NCBI RefSeq assembly: GCF_030348765.1
Contig: NZ_JAUCEU010000007.1
Coordinates: forward strand, 186,001 to 250,000
Direction: 5' to 3'
DNA length: 64,000 nucleotides
Source: Neobacillus sp. CF12
GTDB taxonomy: Bacteria; Bacillota; Bacilli; Bacillales; Cytobacillaceae
Below the pieces are notes generated by a model. It saw only the letters and a list, made by a program, of their open reading frames with translations, was not told where the DNA came from and did not search any database. Of the stretch, positions 29,703 to 37,937 are shown piece after piece. How positions within the stretch are numbered: the stretch's first letter is position 1; the number at the start of each line of letters is the position of its first letter. Made by a program: the position numbers and the translations under genes.

Positions 29703-30437
29703 GACAATTTGAAATCGTCATTATAAGTAAGTAGGTAAGGTAAGCCATGAACTTATAAATTAGCTAGATTAGGCTAAAAATCAAAAATATAATGCAGTAG
29801 AAACAGTGAGGCGAAATGAATAAATCCAACCGAATTTAACCATTCGTTGTAATACTTAAGATTTAGGTTCAAACTAATATAGTAGACAATTATGGACTAT
29901 CATTCGTTAAGGGTTCTATAAATGATCCCATCTTCCACGTATTAATCTTTAAACATCACATTCATCTTAGAAAAAATACGGTGCCGAGTTTGGTGCCCAT
30001 TATTAGAAATTTAATGATATTACAAAACACTATAAATTACATAAACCTTATTCTATAGCACTTTATGGTACTTTGTTATACTAGAAACTAAATACTGTCT
30101 AGAACTTCAAAACTGCTTGAGTCTTTGAGCAAGGGAAGGAAGGCTAATTCCAACGTAGTTTTCCATGTGAGTGTGGGGATTAAATAAACTAGATGATACT
30201 ATTCACCTGTATTGGATGCCTATTATCATACAAATTTAACACATAACCAACATAAAATATAATAAAATCAATACCAATAACTCATTATCGACCCGAACTG
30301 GTATCTAAGAAATGTAAAATCCAGCAACTTAGCCGATTTCCTTCAACTTAAGTGAGTAAAGTTAATAGTTTCTTTAATCATGTATAATTAAACGAAAAGA
30401 ATTTGAGATCATATATTATCTGTAATTAGAAATAACT

Positions 30438-30476
30438 AGCCAGGAAAAATTCCTTAAGGGATGATCCTGGCTTTTT
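30438..30476 (+). terminator. Rho-independent terminator upstream of the McrBC-like operon
   Basis: AGCCAGGA (30438-30445) pairs with TCCTGGCT (30465-30472), followed by TTTTT. No gene lies immediately upstream, so it either ends a lost gene or insulates the defence operon. Confidence 0.75.
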
Positions 30477-30608
30477 CATGTTTTTTTGGTACTACATTCT
30501 CCAAAAACTTACAAAAAACCAAGTCGAATTACGAAAAATCTAGTAAAATAGAAAGAGTAGTATTATCTGAGTATAGGAATATAGTATGAATCTTGGGAGG
30601 GTTTAATT

Positions 30609-32690
30609 ATGGAAAAGGAAATTTGGAAGTGGATTTTGGAAACGCTTAATGATGAAGGAATTGCCAAAATCGGGCAGAGTATAGGTGCTAAAAGACCCGT
30701 TTTTCGTCAAATCAATCCCCATCATAAAAGGTTTAAGATATTAAGACCGGCTCTTATTCAGGAAGCACTTCATCAACGGAACGCGAAAATACTTAAGTAT
30801 TTTTTTGATGAGATAGCTGAAGAGGATGGGGAACTCGTATCCTATCGCGGACGAAGTATAGAGGAACTCCTTCTTGCAGCTGAAGAGGAGATTTCACCGT
30901 CTATTCTTTTTAGTGTGCTAATGTCGAGCGAGGAGGAAGAGGACATTGAAAAAGCAACTGAAATCTTCCGCACATTAAGAGATGAAGATAAACTCGAAGC
31001 CTTTGAAAATCGATCAGAAGCAAAGGTCGAAGAGGTGAATAATCCGGAAGAGGAAACCCAAGCAAATCAACTTCAAGAAGAAATGAAAGTGGCTTTGCAA
31101 AAAAATGTAAAGCTAGATCGGAAGATTAAAAAGCTTGAAAAAAATATTGAAGAGTTAAAAGTGAAAGATACAGTTGCCCAGAACGCGATTAAGAATGAAA
31201 GAAAACAACTGAAAGAAGATAAAAAGGGATTATCCCAGGATAATCACTCTCTCAAAAAAGAAGTAGATACTTTAAAGAAAAAGGTTCTTGAACTTACTTC
31301 TGAAAAGGTGTTACAGCAGAAGCAGTTGGATAAACATGTAAATACAATAAAAGCAAAGGAAGATGAAATCTCTAAATTACATGCACGGATGCTAAAAGAG
31401 AGAACGGAGCTTGAAAAAAAATTAGCTTCTAAAGAACTAGAAACTGCAGTGGCCAATGCTAAGGTTTCTGACAAATTGACGTTTGCTGACTTACTAGCAG
31501 CGGAAGGTCAAGTCGCTACTACCATTGAAGCACCACCAGCAAAACCAGCTGCATCTGTAAAGAAACCGCATGATGGTACAGAAGAATTATTTATGCAGGA
31601 ATTTGATTCTGTCACACATGAACTGGGGCTAGTTTATGATAAAAAGGATCTTTATAATTTCCATACGGCAATGAAATCTTCTTCTCTTGTGATTTTGGCC
31701 GGGATGAGTGGAACAGGTAAATCAAAACTTGTTCAAGCATATGGGAAGGCGTTGGGGCTTGTTGACAAACACCAAATGACGTTTATTCCCGTTCGCACTG
31801 CATGGACAGATGATGCAGATTTAATTGGCTATGCGGATACACTGAAAATGGTTTACCGTCCTGGTGACTCTGGATTAATCAATGCTTTGATGAGCGCAAA
31901 AGAAAATAGTAATAAGCTTCATATTATTTGTTTTGATGAGATGAATCTTGCTAGGGTAGAGCATTACTTTTCCCAATTTCTTTCTGTTCTTGAGAATGAA
32001 CCGGGACCACAAAGAGTCTTGCAATTATATAATGGCGATCTGAAAGGCAAGCTGACCAATTCAGCGCAGTTTCCACCTGTGATCCCAATCGGAGATAACG
32101 TCATCTTTGTGGGTACAGTAAATTTGGATGAATCCACTTACCATTTTTCGGACAAGGTTCTTGATCGTGCCAATGTGATTACCTTAAATGTCTTAAACTT
32201 TGGCCATTTGAGAACGTTGTCACAGGAGAAGACCGAAACAACAAACTTGAAGGAGCAGGGAACCCTTTCTTTCGAAGCGTTTAATATCCTACGCAATCAA
32301 AACAAAGAGATTCATATGCAAGATCATGAATTGGCATTACTTTGGGAGGTTCATACCGAATTACAAAAGGTGAACAAGAATTTAGGAGCAGGACCAAGAA
32401 TTGTCCGCCAAATTGACATGTATCTAAAAAACTTGCCAAATAGTGAGCACTTTACTCGAGCGGAGGCATTCGATAAGCAAATTGTTCAACGGATCCTTAC
32501 AAAAGTAAGAGGACCAGAGGAGCAGTTGAAAAAGTTTATTGGCACTTATGATCTTCACACCGAAAATATCGTCAACAGTAAATTAGGGGAAATTCTAGAC
32601 CGCTATCATGAGGTTTCAGAGTTTTATGAAACAAGAAATGTATTAATTCATAAGGCGAAAGAGTTGAAATTAAATGGCTATACCCTCTAA
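30609..32690 (+). CDS. McrB-like AAA+ GTPase/ATPase with coiled coil
   Basis: A 693-residue protein. Residues 1-130 are an unrecognised, acidic N-terminal domain. Residues about 145-290 are strongly heptad-like and charged (coiled coil). The AAA+ domain follows: Walker A GMSGTGKSKL near 363-372, Walker B IICFDEMNLARVEHYF near 436, and the McrB-type GTVNLDEST/DRAN segment near 500-520. It overlaps the next gene by 17 bases, and that gene encodes the McrC-like nuclease. The motor of a modified-DNA restriction system is the likely role. The coiled coil replaces the DNA-reading domain found in E. coli McrB. Confidence 0.85.
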   Translation: MEKEIWKWILETLNDEGIAKIGQSIGAKRPVFRQINPHHKRFKILRPALIQEALHQRNAKILKYFFDEIAEEDGELVSYRGRSIEELLLAAEEEISPSILFSVLMSSEEEEDIEKATEIFRTLRDEDKLEAFENRSEAKVEEVNNPEEETQANQLQEEMKVALQKNVKLDRKIKKLEKNIEELKVKDTVAQNAIKNERKQLKEDKKGLSQDNHSLKKEVDTLKKKVLELTSEKVLQQKQLDKHVNTIKAKEDEISKLHARMLKERTELEKKLASKELETAVANAKVSDKLTFADLLAAEGQVATTIEAPPAKPAASVKKPHDGTEELFMQEFDSVTHELGLVYDKKDLYNFHTAMKSSSLVILAGMSGTGKSKLVQAYGKALGLVDKHQMTFIPVRTAWTDDADLIGYADTLKMVYRPGDSGLINALMSAKENSNKLHIICFDEMNLARVEHYFSQFLSVLENEPGPQRVLQLYNGDLKGKLTNSAQFPPVIPIGDNVIFVGTVNLDESTYHFSDKVLDRANVITLNVLNFGHLRTLSQEKTETTNLKEQGTLSFEAFNILRNQNKEIHMQDHELALLWEVHTELQKVNKNLGAGPRIVRQIDMYLKNLPNSEHFTRAEAFDKQIVQRILTKVRGPEEQLKKFIGTYDLHTENIVNSKLGEILDRYHEVSEFYETRNVLIHKAKELKLNGYTL

Positions 32691-34494
32691 AGGTTTTGAG
32701 GTTATTTTTACACAAAAATTTGGGGAGCAAGATCATTTCATCAATTTGGACTCGTTTTTTACGACAGATCAAGATTTTCTCGAGAAAAGAGAAGAGAACT
32801 GGATTGAAATCAAAGAAAATATCGGGTTAACTCTTACCTTTAAATCGAATAGGGACAGTGCACAGTTCTTTATGGATGGTCTTGATACACTTCCTGGGCA
32901 CATGCTTGGCTTTGACCCGGTAGAACGAGAGGTTTACCTGTCGCCATCTGAAGATCCTGTTACCATTTTTGATAATACAAAAGCCTATTATCCGCTGATC
33001 CCTGGACTCTATCGGATTCTGGTTGTGTATGAAAGACAACGATATTATTGTTGTGTCAAGGTGATACCTAAGCAGATAGAAGAAACACAGTGGGAAGTCA
33101 TGAAGCAAGAGATTGAAAAGGAAGTAAGCGGGCTCGCTCGTGAAGTGATTTTACGAAAAAATGGATTAAACCATACATTAGGTGGTATTTCACAAGGGTT
33201 GCTTAAACAATTTATCGTCATAAACAATCGATTTCCTTCGGTCATGGCAGCCCTTAGCGATTTATATCGAAAGGTCAACTATCGGATCAGCAAAGATTAT
33301 CAACTTGTCCCTAAAGAAAAAGCACGTTTTATTGACGAAAAAACCATTCGTCATCGTGTAAGCAATCATGAACGACATCAACTTTTAATGACGCCAAACA
33401 GCTCGATACACTATGATTTACCAGAAAATCAATTCGTGAAGAAAATCATCCTTTCCATTTCAAAAACCTTAACTGGTTTTATGGAAGGCATTCAAAATAC
33501 AAAGAGTAGCATTCGAAATTCGAAGGATGCTGGAATGTTTCGGACCGTGGTAGAAAAAGAGAGAACTCTATCGGAATTAAAAAAACTAGGTGAGGTTACA
33601 GGGAAGATGAGAGGAGCGATTCAGTGGATTAAAACTGCTCCGTGGTTTGAGAGTATCGGAATCTATCAATCTTCCATTATACCACCTGTTATGACTAGCG
33701 ACCCGAGATATCGTGCCCTTTATCAGCTTTATCGGGACCTCAAAAATGAGCAATTGCAACTGGAGATCCATCAATCTTATAGCTATCAGTGGAAAAGGAC
33801 GGATAAGCTCTATGAAATATGGGGATATCTTCAGTTCATCAAGACACTTTCTGGGGAAGAGTTAGGATTTGTTCCTGAAAAAGGATGGTTGTATAGCCAG
33901 ACCCTAGACGAAAGCAACCTGTTGGTCCCGACACTTCCAGCCAATACGGAGGTGGTCTTTAGAAAAGATGATCTTAAAGTGCATTTACTTTATGAAGCGC
34001 TCCTGCCATCACAAAGTAAACTTACCAAGATGGAGGAACCGTTGTACACAAGAGGAACAAACAACCGCCCCGATGGCCGCCTAGATGTCTATCGGAATGA
34101 GGTATTCATTGGGACGATTATTTTTGATTTTAAATATCGTCCAAGAAATTCAGTATGGAACAATCAGTTAATTGAAACAAACCAACCTCATGAAGTGATG
34201 AGGCAGCTGGTGAGTTATGGGGTTCATCTCTATTCTCCTTATTTATTTGGAGATGGCAGCCACCCACTCGTGAGTGCGATGAGTCCTGTTCAAGAAGTAT
34301 GGGCCATCTATCCAAATCGGTATGGAACGTCAAGAAGCGAGGATTTCCCTGATCATAAAGTAAGTTTGATTGAATTGACTCCAGGATTAGATAATGGTTT
34401 TTTTGTTGAGAAATTGAAGGGGACGATAGATAGACTGGTGGAGAGAAGTAAGACGGTCATGGCGTTCTTGGAATATAGTAAATCCTCTTTATGA
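32674..34494 (+). CDS. McrC-like protein, DUF2357 plus PD-(D/E)xK nuclease
   Basis: A 606-residue protein. The N-terminal and central part fits the DUF2357 type found with McrB-like AAA proteins. The C-terminal nuclease core is visible: RPDGRLDVY near 466-474 gives the first acidic residue and IIFDFKYRP near 482-490 the D-x-K motif. The start overlaps the McrB-like gene, as in mcrBC operons. It is the probable endonuclease subunit activated by the AAA motor. No signal peptide. Codon use is like that of the neighbours. Catalytic residues are intact, so I take it as active. Confidence 0.85.
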   Translation: MAIPSKGFEVIFTQKFGEQDHFINLDSFFTTDQDFLEKREENWIEIKENIGLTLTFKSNRDSAQFFMDGLDTLPGHMLGFDPVEREVYLSPSEDPVTIFDNTKAYYPLIPGLYRILVVYERQRYYCCVKVIPKQIEETQWEVMKQEIEKEVSGLAREVILRKNGLNHTLGGISQGLLKQFIVINNRFPSVMAALSDLYRKVNYRISKDYQLVPKEKARFIDEKTIRHRVSNHERHQLLMTPNSSIHYDLPENQFVKKIILSISKTLTGFMEGIQNTKSSIRNSKDAGMFRTVVEKERTLSELKKLGEVTGKMRGAIQWIKTAPWFESIGIYQSSIIPPVMTSDPRYRALYQLYRDLKNEQLQLEIHQSYSYQWKRTDKLYEIWGYLQFIKTLSGEELGFVPEKGWLYSQTLDESNLLVPTLPANTEVVFRKDDLKVHLLYEALLPSQSKLTKMEEPLYTRGTNNRPDGRLDVYRNEVFIGTIIFDFKYRPRNSVWNNQLIETNQPHEVMRQLVSYGVHLYSPYLFGDGSHPLVSAMSPVQEVWAIYPNRYGTSRSEDFPDHKVSLIELTPGLDNGFFVEKLKGTIDRLVERSKTVMAFLEYSKSSL

Positions 34495-34511
34495 ATTAGG
34501 AAGAAAGAATA

Positions 34512-34994
34512 GTGGAATGTTGCTTGAGTAAGAATACTGTTTCTGAAATAAATAATTTAGGAGTAACTGCAATAAGAATCTTGCCAATGTCTGAAGGTGA
34601 TCCGGAATTTACTGGAAAATCAATTGAGGATTTACAAGAATGGTTCCAAGAGGAGCTTCCGTATAGAAATTATAATTTCAAAAGAGGGATGAATACGCCA
34701 TCTGGAACGTTGGTGCTATTTCAGTATAAAAGTTGTCTCATTGCTGTTGCCATTCTTGAAGAAAGAATTCTTTATCCAGAGAAGACAGAGGGAAATTATA
34801 CCGGATATTACAATTTTCATCCTTCAACGATAGCGGTGTTTACTCCCATAACTTCTGATGAAATGAAACTTGTTTGGACTATATTTCAAGGGTTTAACCA
34901 ATCGATGCAGAAATTGGAGGTTGATCAACTAGAGTCCTTTTATTCACTTTTATCGAATAAAAATCTTAGGTATGCTCTTGAAAATGGAAAATGA
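34512..34994 (+). CDS. Unknown protein of the defence module, possible PUA-like reader
   Basis: A 160-residue soluble protein with GTG start 17 bases after the McrC-like gene; AGGAAG lies upstream at a fair distance. The layout GTLVLFQYKSCLIAVAILEE, then a GYYNFHPSTIAVF strand and a C-terminal helix, resembles EVE/ASCH-type PUA-like domains, which bind modified bases. That is a resemblance only. It overlaps the HNH gene by 23 bases. The two could be one protein split by a frameshift in the A-rich overlap, since reader-HNH fusions of about 300 residues exist. Confidence 0.5.
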   Translation: MECCLSKNTVSEINNLGVTAIRILPMSEGDPEFTGKSIEDLQEWFQEELPYRNYNFKRGMNTPSGTLVLFQYKSCLIAVAILEERILYPEKTEGNYTGYYNFHPSTIAVFTPITSDEMKLVWTIFQGFNQSMQKLEVDQLESFYSLLSNKNLRYALENGK

Positions 34995-35442
34995 GGAATC
35001 TTATCAAGAACATATTGAGAGAACAGAAATGGATTCCTTCATCAAAAAAGAAGATACACCGATTCCACCAATAAGTGGACTAGATCTATCTCTATCAACG
35101 AAGTGGAAGAGAAATCACCTAACTGCCAAAAAAGCAATTATTCATGCGGGATATAAATGTGAATTTGACAATAATCATTTGTTTTTTCAATCATCAGTAA
35201 CGGAATTAAATTATGTAGAAGCACATCATTTAATTCCAATGGAATATCAAGGACAATTCAAATGGAGTCAAGATGTTGAGGCAAATATTATTTCTTTATG
35301 TCCTCTGTGTCATAAAACGGTACACCACGCACCTATAGAGACAATCGAACCTATACTTAAAAATCTATACCATCTTCGAAAAGCTAGACTCCAGAAGTGT
35401 GGGATCAATATAGATTTCAATAAATTTTTAACTTACTATTAG
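34972..35442 (+). CDS. HNH endonuclease
   Basis: A 156-residue HNH nuclease. The fold elements are KCEFDN (first zinc Cys), EAHHLIPM (the catalytic His pair) and LCPLCHKTVHH (second zinc pair and the terminal His) in the standard order. The overlap with the preceding gene and no clear ribosome binding site for ATG 34972 or ATG 34984 suggest coupled translation, or a frameshifted single gene. As the fourth gene of the McrBC-like unit it probably provides a second nuclease activity. Followed by a gap and an unrelated ArsR fragment. Confidence 0.8.
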   Translation: MLLKMENEESYQEHIERTEMDSFIKKEDTPIPPISGLDLSLSTKWKRNHLTAKKAIIHAGYKCEFDNNHLFFQSSVTELNYVEAHHLIPMEYQGQFKWSQDVEANIISLCPLCHKTVHHAPIETIEPILKNLYHLRKARLQKCGINIDFNKFLTYY

Positions 35443-35521
35443 AATGGTGTTTATTAGCTGGCTGTATTTATATATTCTAATGGCAAAACTAAAAAAGTAA
35501 GAGCCGTAATATCAGTCATAG

Positions 35522-35815
35522 CCCAGTAGGTTAAAGATTGTTGAATTAATTCGTATGGGCCAACTAACAGTGGGGGAAATAGCAGACCATCTTCATATTC
35601 GCCAGCCTAAAGCAACTAAACATTTCCGTGTCCGTGTCCTGTATGAAGCGGGAATGGTGGAGTTTGATGCAGAAGCGAATCGTCGAATCTACAAGCTGAG
35701 GTCAGAGCCCTTCAAAGCCTTAGATTTATTGCTAATAGAATACCGTGATATTCGGGAGAGAAATTTTGACAACTTAGTTTGTTATTTGCAAGGGCTGCAA
35801 AAGAGAGAAATTTAA
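35522..35815 (+). pseudogene. ArsR-family regulator, 5'-truncated and with a 6-bp duplication
   Basis: The frame encodes PSRLKIVELIR, MGQLTVGEIADHL and ATKHFRVRVLYEAGMVEF, an ArsR winged helix. The expected upstream start is missing: TAG lies in frame just before 35522. The first ATG, 35555, falls inside the DNA-binding domain. In addition CGTGTC is tandemly duplicated near 35627-35638, inserting Arg-Val into the recognition-helix region. It precedes an SRPBCC gene, the usual ArsR partner. Probably inactive, although an 86-residue product from ATG 35555 is possible. Confidence 0.65.
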
Positions 35816-35849
35816 GAGAATGAAAACTAAAATTATTGGAGGAATCCTA

Positions 35850-36338
35850 ATGTCAACTCAAATCAAAATCACTCATACTTTTAATGCTTCACGTGATCTT
35901 GTGTTTAAGGCATTCACTGAATCAGAACACCTAAAGTACTGGTGGGGGCCAAAAGGATGGACATTTGAGGTTTCTAAATCAGATTTCCGTCCTGGCGGTG
36001 TCTTTCATTACAGCCAGAAACCTGCTGATGGCAACGTAATGTGGGTTAAATTTGTATACAGTGAAATTATAGCACCCGAGAAAATTGTTTACACCAGTTT
36101 CTTTTCTGATGAAGAAGGTAACAATGTACGTGCACCCTTTGACGCAAATTGGCCAATGGAAACCCTGAATACCATTACATTCATCGAGGACGAAGGAAAA
36201 ACAACCCTAACAATGATTGTGGTTCCCGTATCCCCGACTGAGGAAGAGAACAAAACCTTTGAGGATTCAAAAGAGATGGTTCTGGAAGGACATACCGGAA
36301 CCCTTGAACAATTAGATGAATACCTAACAATGATATAA
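35850..36338 (+). CDS. SRPBCC/AHSA1-domain protein
   Basis: A 162-residue START-like protein of the activator-of-Hsp90-ATPase-1 type. FNASRDLVFKAFTESEHL, YWWGPKGW and the FRPGGVFHY strand are characteristic. GGAGGA at 35838-35843 selects ATG 35850 over the upstream ATG 35820. The pairing with an ArsR regulator is very common in Bacillaceae and suggests binding of a small hydrophobic ligand. The downstream palindrome at 36437 terminates the pair. Intact. Confidence 0.9.
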   Translation: MSTQIKITHTFNASRDLVFKAFTESEHLKYWWGPKGWTFEVSKSDFRPGGVFHYSQKPADGNVMWVKFVYSEIIAPEKIVYTSFFSDEEGNNVRAPFDANWPMETLNTITFIEDEGKTTLTMIVVPVSPTEEENKTFEDSKEMVLEGHTGTLEQLDEYLTMI

Positions 36339-36436
36339 ACCGTTTAAAATATCCGCTGCAAAAAACACCGACCACCGGTGGGCTTTCCCGTGATTTGTAC
36401 ATGATTCATTTTAGAAAATCAAAATATAAAGGCTGG

Positions 36437-36481
36437 AATTGCCAAGCACCAATACATTTATATGGTGCTTGGCAATTTTTA
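36437..36481. terminator. Strong palindromic terminator
   Basis: AATTGCCAAGCACC (36437-36450) pairs perfectly with GGTGCTTGGCAATT (36464-36477), followed by T residues. It ends the SRPBCC unit. The remaining gap to 36795 holds nothing recognisable except a small GTTACC/GGTAAC palindrome near 36515-36530. Confidence 0.85.
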
Positions 36482-36795
36482 TGATTTTATTATGTATTAA
36501 ATCTAGTTGATTTGTTACCGTTAGGTAACTATAAGTTCAAAGATTAGAAAGTGGAGCTAACAGTTTAATTATGGAAGGTTCATTAGTTTTTGAGAATCAA
36601 AAATGTTATAGTTCTTTTACAAATTTGATTGATTTTCAATAAGATCAGTCTTCCGCAATCAGGCCATTTAATCGAAATAAGGATTATTTAGAAGCGGAAC
36701 AGTTATCCATCAAGTGGGTTAGTCCAGTTTACGGGAAGCTCAATATTAATGTATCATGAATGAAGTTGTCCAAATTATCCCAAAGGAGTTGTTGA

Positions 36796-37232
36796 ATGTT
36801 GTCAATTAGTTTGAACCCGTATTTGTTTTTTGACGGTAACACGAGAGAAGCAGTCCATTTTTATGAGAAAGCGCTTGGCGGGAAAGTGATGGGTATCATG
36901 ACGTACGGAGATATGCCAGCTGACCCGAATCATCCGTTGGCGGATGACATGAAGGATCGCGTTATGCATGCACACTTGAAAGTCGGCGACGCGGATCTCA
37001 TGTTCTCCGATACGTATGCAGGCATGCCTTATCAGCCAGGCAATACATTCAGATAGCCATTCATCCCAAAGACGAGGCAAGAGCGAGAGAAATCTTCGCC
37101 GCTTTGGAAGACGGTGGACAAGTCGTTATACCCCTTCATAAGGCGGATTGGAGCTCCTTGTACGGGATGGTAAAGGACAAGTTCGGGGTTAATTTCAATG
37201 TGAATGTCCAAAGTGAGCAAACGCAGGAATAA
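36796..37232 (+). pseudogene. VOC-family (PhnB-like) protein with a frameshift
   Basis: The first frame encodes LNPYLFFDGNTREAVHFYEKAL and DADLMFSD, the N-terminal half of a PhnB-like vicinal-oxygen-chelate protein, and stops at TAG 37054-37056. The next frame continues with QIAIHPKDEARAREIF and LYGMVKDKFGVNF to TAA 37230-37232. A one-base indel near 37045-37052 splits an otherwise complete gene of about 145 codons. Base use here is more GC-rich than in the surroundings, which may mean recent acquisition. AAAGGAG precedes the ATG. Confidence 0.75.
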
Positions 37233-37279
37233 CAAACAGACTTCAGCTTCACCAACAAACAAAGTATAAGAAAATATCT

Positions 37280-37310
37280 AGACCAAGGATAAGTGGTCTT
37301 TTTCTTTTTT
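37280..37310 (+). terminator. Terminator after the VOC gene
   Basis: AGACCA (37280-37285) pairs with TGGTCT (37294-37299), followed by a T-rich run to 37310. Confidence 0.7.
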
Positions 37311-37317
37311 TACATAC

Positions 37318-37339
37318 AGAACAAATGTTCGTATATAAT
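37318..37339 (+). promoter_or_regulatory. LexA (SOS) box overlapping the yolD promoter
   Basis: AGAACAAATGTTCG at 37318-37331 matches the B. subtilis LexA consensus CGAACRNRYGTTYG at 13 of 14 positions. TATAAT at 37334-37339 follows at once and is the likely -10 element. This places the YolD-like gene under DNA-damage control. Confidence 0.75.
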
Positions 37340-37368
37340 AAGGGTATTACATCAAAGGTGGTGACCAA

Positions 37369-37707
37369 ATGGAAATACGTGATCGCGGCAAAAAGAAATG
37401 GCAGCCAGTATCGTTCATGCCGGAGGGCTTTGCAATGACTCGAGAAATGTACCGCGACCAAAATCGGCAGGCTAAGCCGATACTTGATGACTATCAGTCG
37501 GAGGAATTCGATCAGCGCATAGCCTACGCAATGGAAAATCGATATCCAGTAAAGTTAACTGTGTGGAGCGATGGGTTTACGGACGAAATCACGGGTAGGG
37601 TGCATTACTGCGACCCTATTACGAAGCAGTTTTACCTTGAGACTGAATCATGTGATATCATGCAAGTGGCGTTTGATGATGTAATTGGGGTGAGTGTAGT
37701 TGATTGA
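37369..37707 (+). CDS. YolD-like family protein, SOS-controlled
   Basis: A 112-residue protein of the YolD family. IRDRGKKKWQPVSFMPE at the N-terminus and the later TGRVHYCDP and FDDVIGV blocks are diagnostic. YolD-like genes usually accompany a Y-family polymerase (UvrX/YqjW type), but none lies next to it here. The LexA box just upstream supports a damage-response role. AAAGGTGGTGA precedes the ATG. Function of the family is not established. Confidence 0.88.
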   Translation: MEIRDRGKKKWQPVSFMPEGFAMTREMYRDQNRQAKPILDDYQSEEFDQRIAYAMENRYPVKLTVWSDGFTDEITGRVHYCDPITKQFYLETESCDIMQVAFDDVIGVSVVD

Positions 37708-37718
37708 GTGAAATAAAA

Positions 37719-37747
37719 GGAGGAAAACCTGTAGGTGTTCCTCCTAA
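37719..37747. repeat. Long hairpin after the yolD-like gene
   Basis: AGGAGGAA pairs with TTCCTCCT, with an inner ACCT/AGGT pairing, giving a nearly continuous stem. No T-run follows, so it is an imperfect terminator. The left arm contains a consensus Shine-Dalgarno that the hairpin would mask, but no reading frame follows it. Confidence 0.5.
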
Positions 37748-37937
37748 AGGTTATCGTGAAACGTTTTGTTATTTTCGTGCAGGGCTGCTTATGATCGAGC
37801 TGTCATAATTTATGATTGGTCACTTGGAAAAAATGGAAAGAAGATACACGTCTAGAATTGTTGTTAATTGTCGATTGACCTCATATAATATAATTTTGCG
37901 AGATTAATATAAAATATGACATATTGAGAGGTCAACT

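Larger units (their letters stand above)
29535..30608. other. 1.07-kb region without a recognisable gene
   Basis: All frames are broken and AT-rich. It contains a tetranucleotide (TAAA) repeat at 29665-29702 and a terminator hairpin at 30438-30476. A ribosome-binding-like GAGGAGAG with ATG at 29600 opens only ten codons. It separates the sugar cluster from the defence module and probably consists of eroded sequence. Confidence 0.5.

Noticed and set aside
36181..36402. Minus-strand frame at the end of the SRPBCC gene
   Set aside because: Antisense shadow; the SRPBCC protein is clearly the real product.
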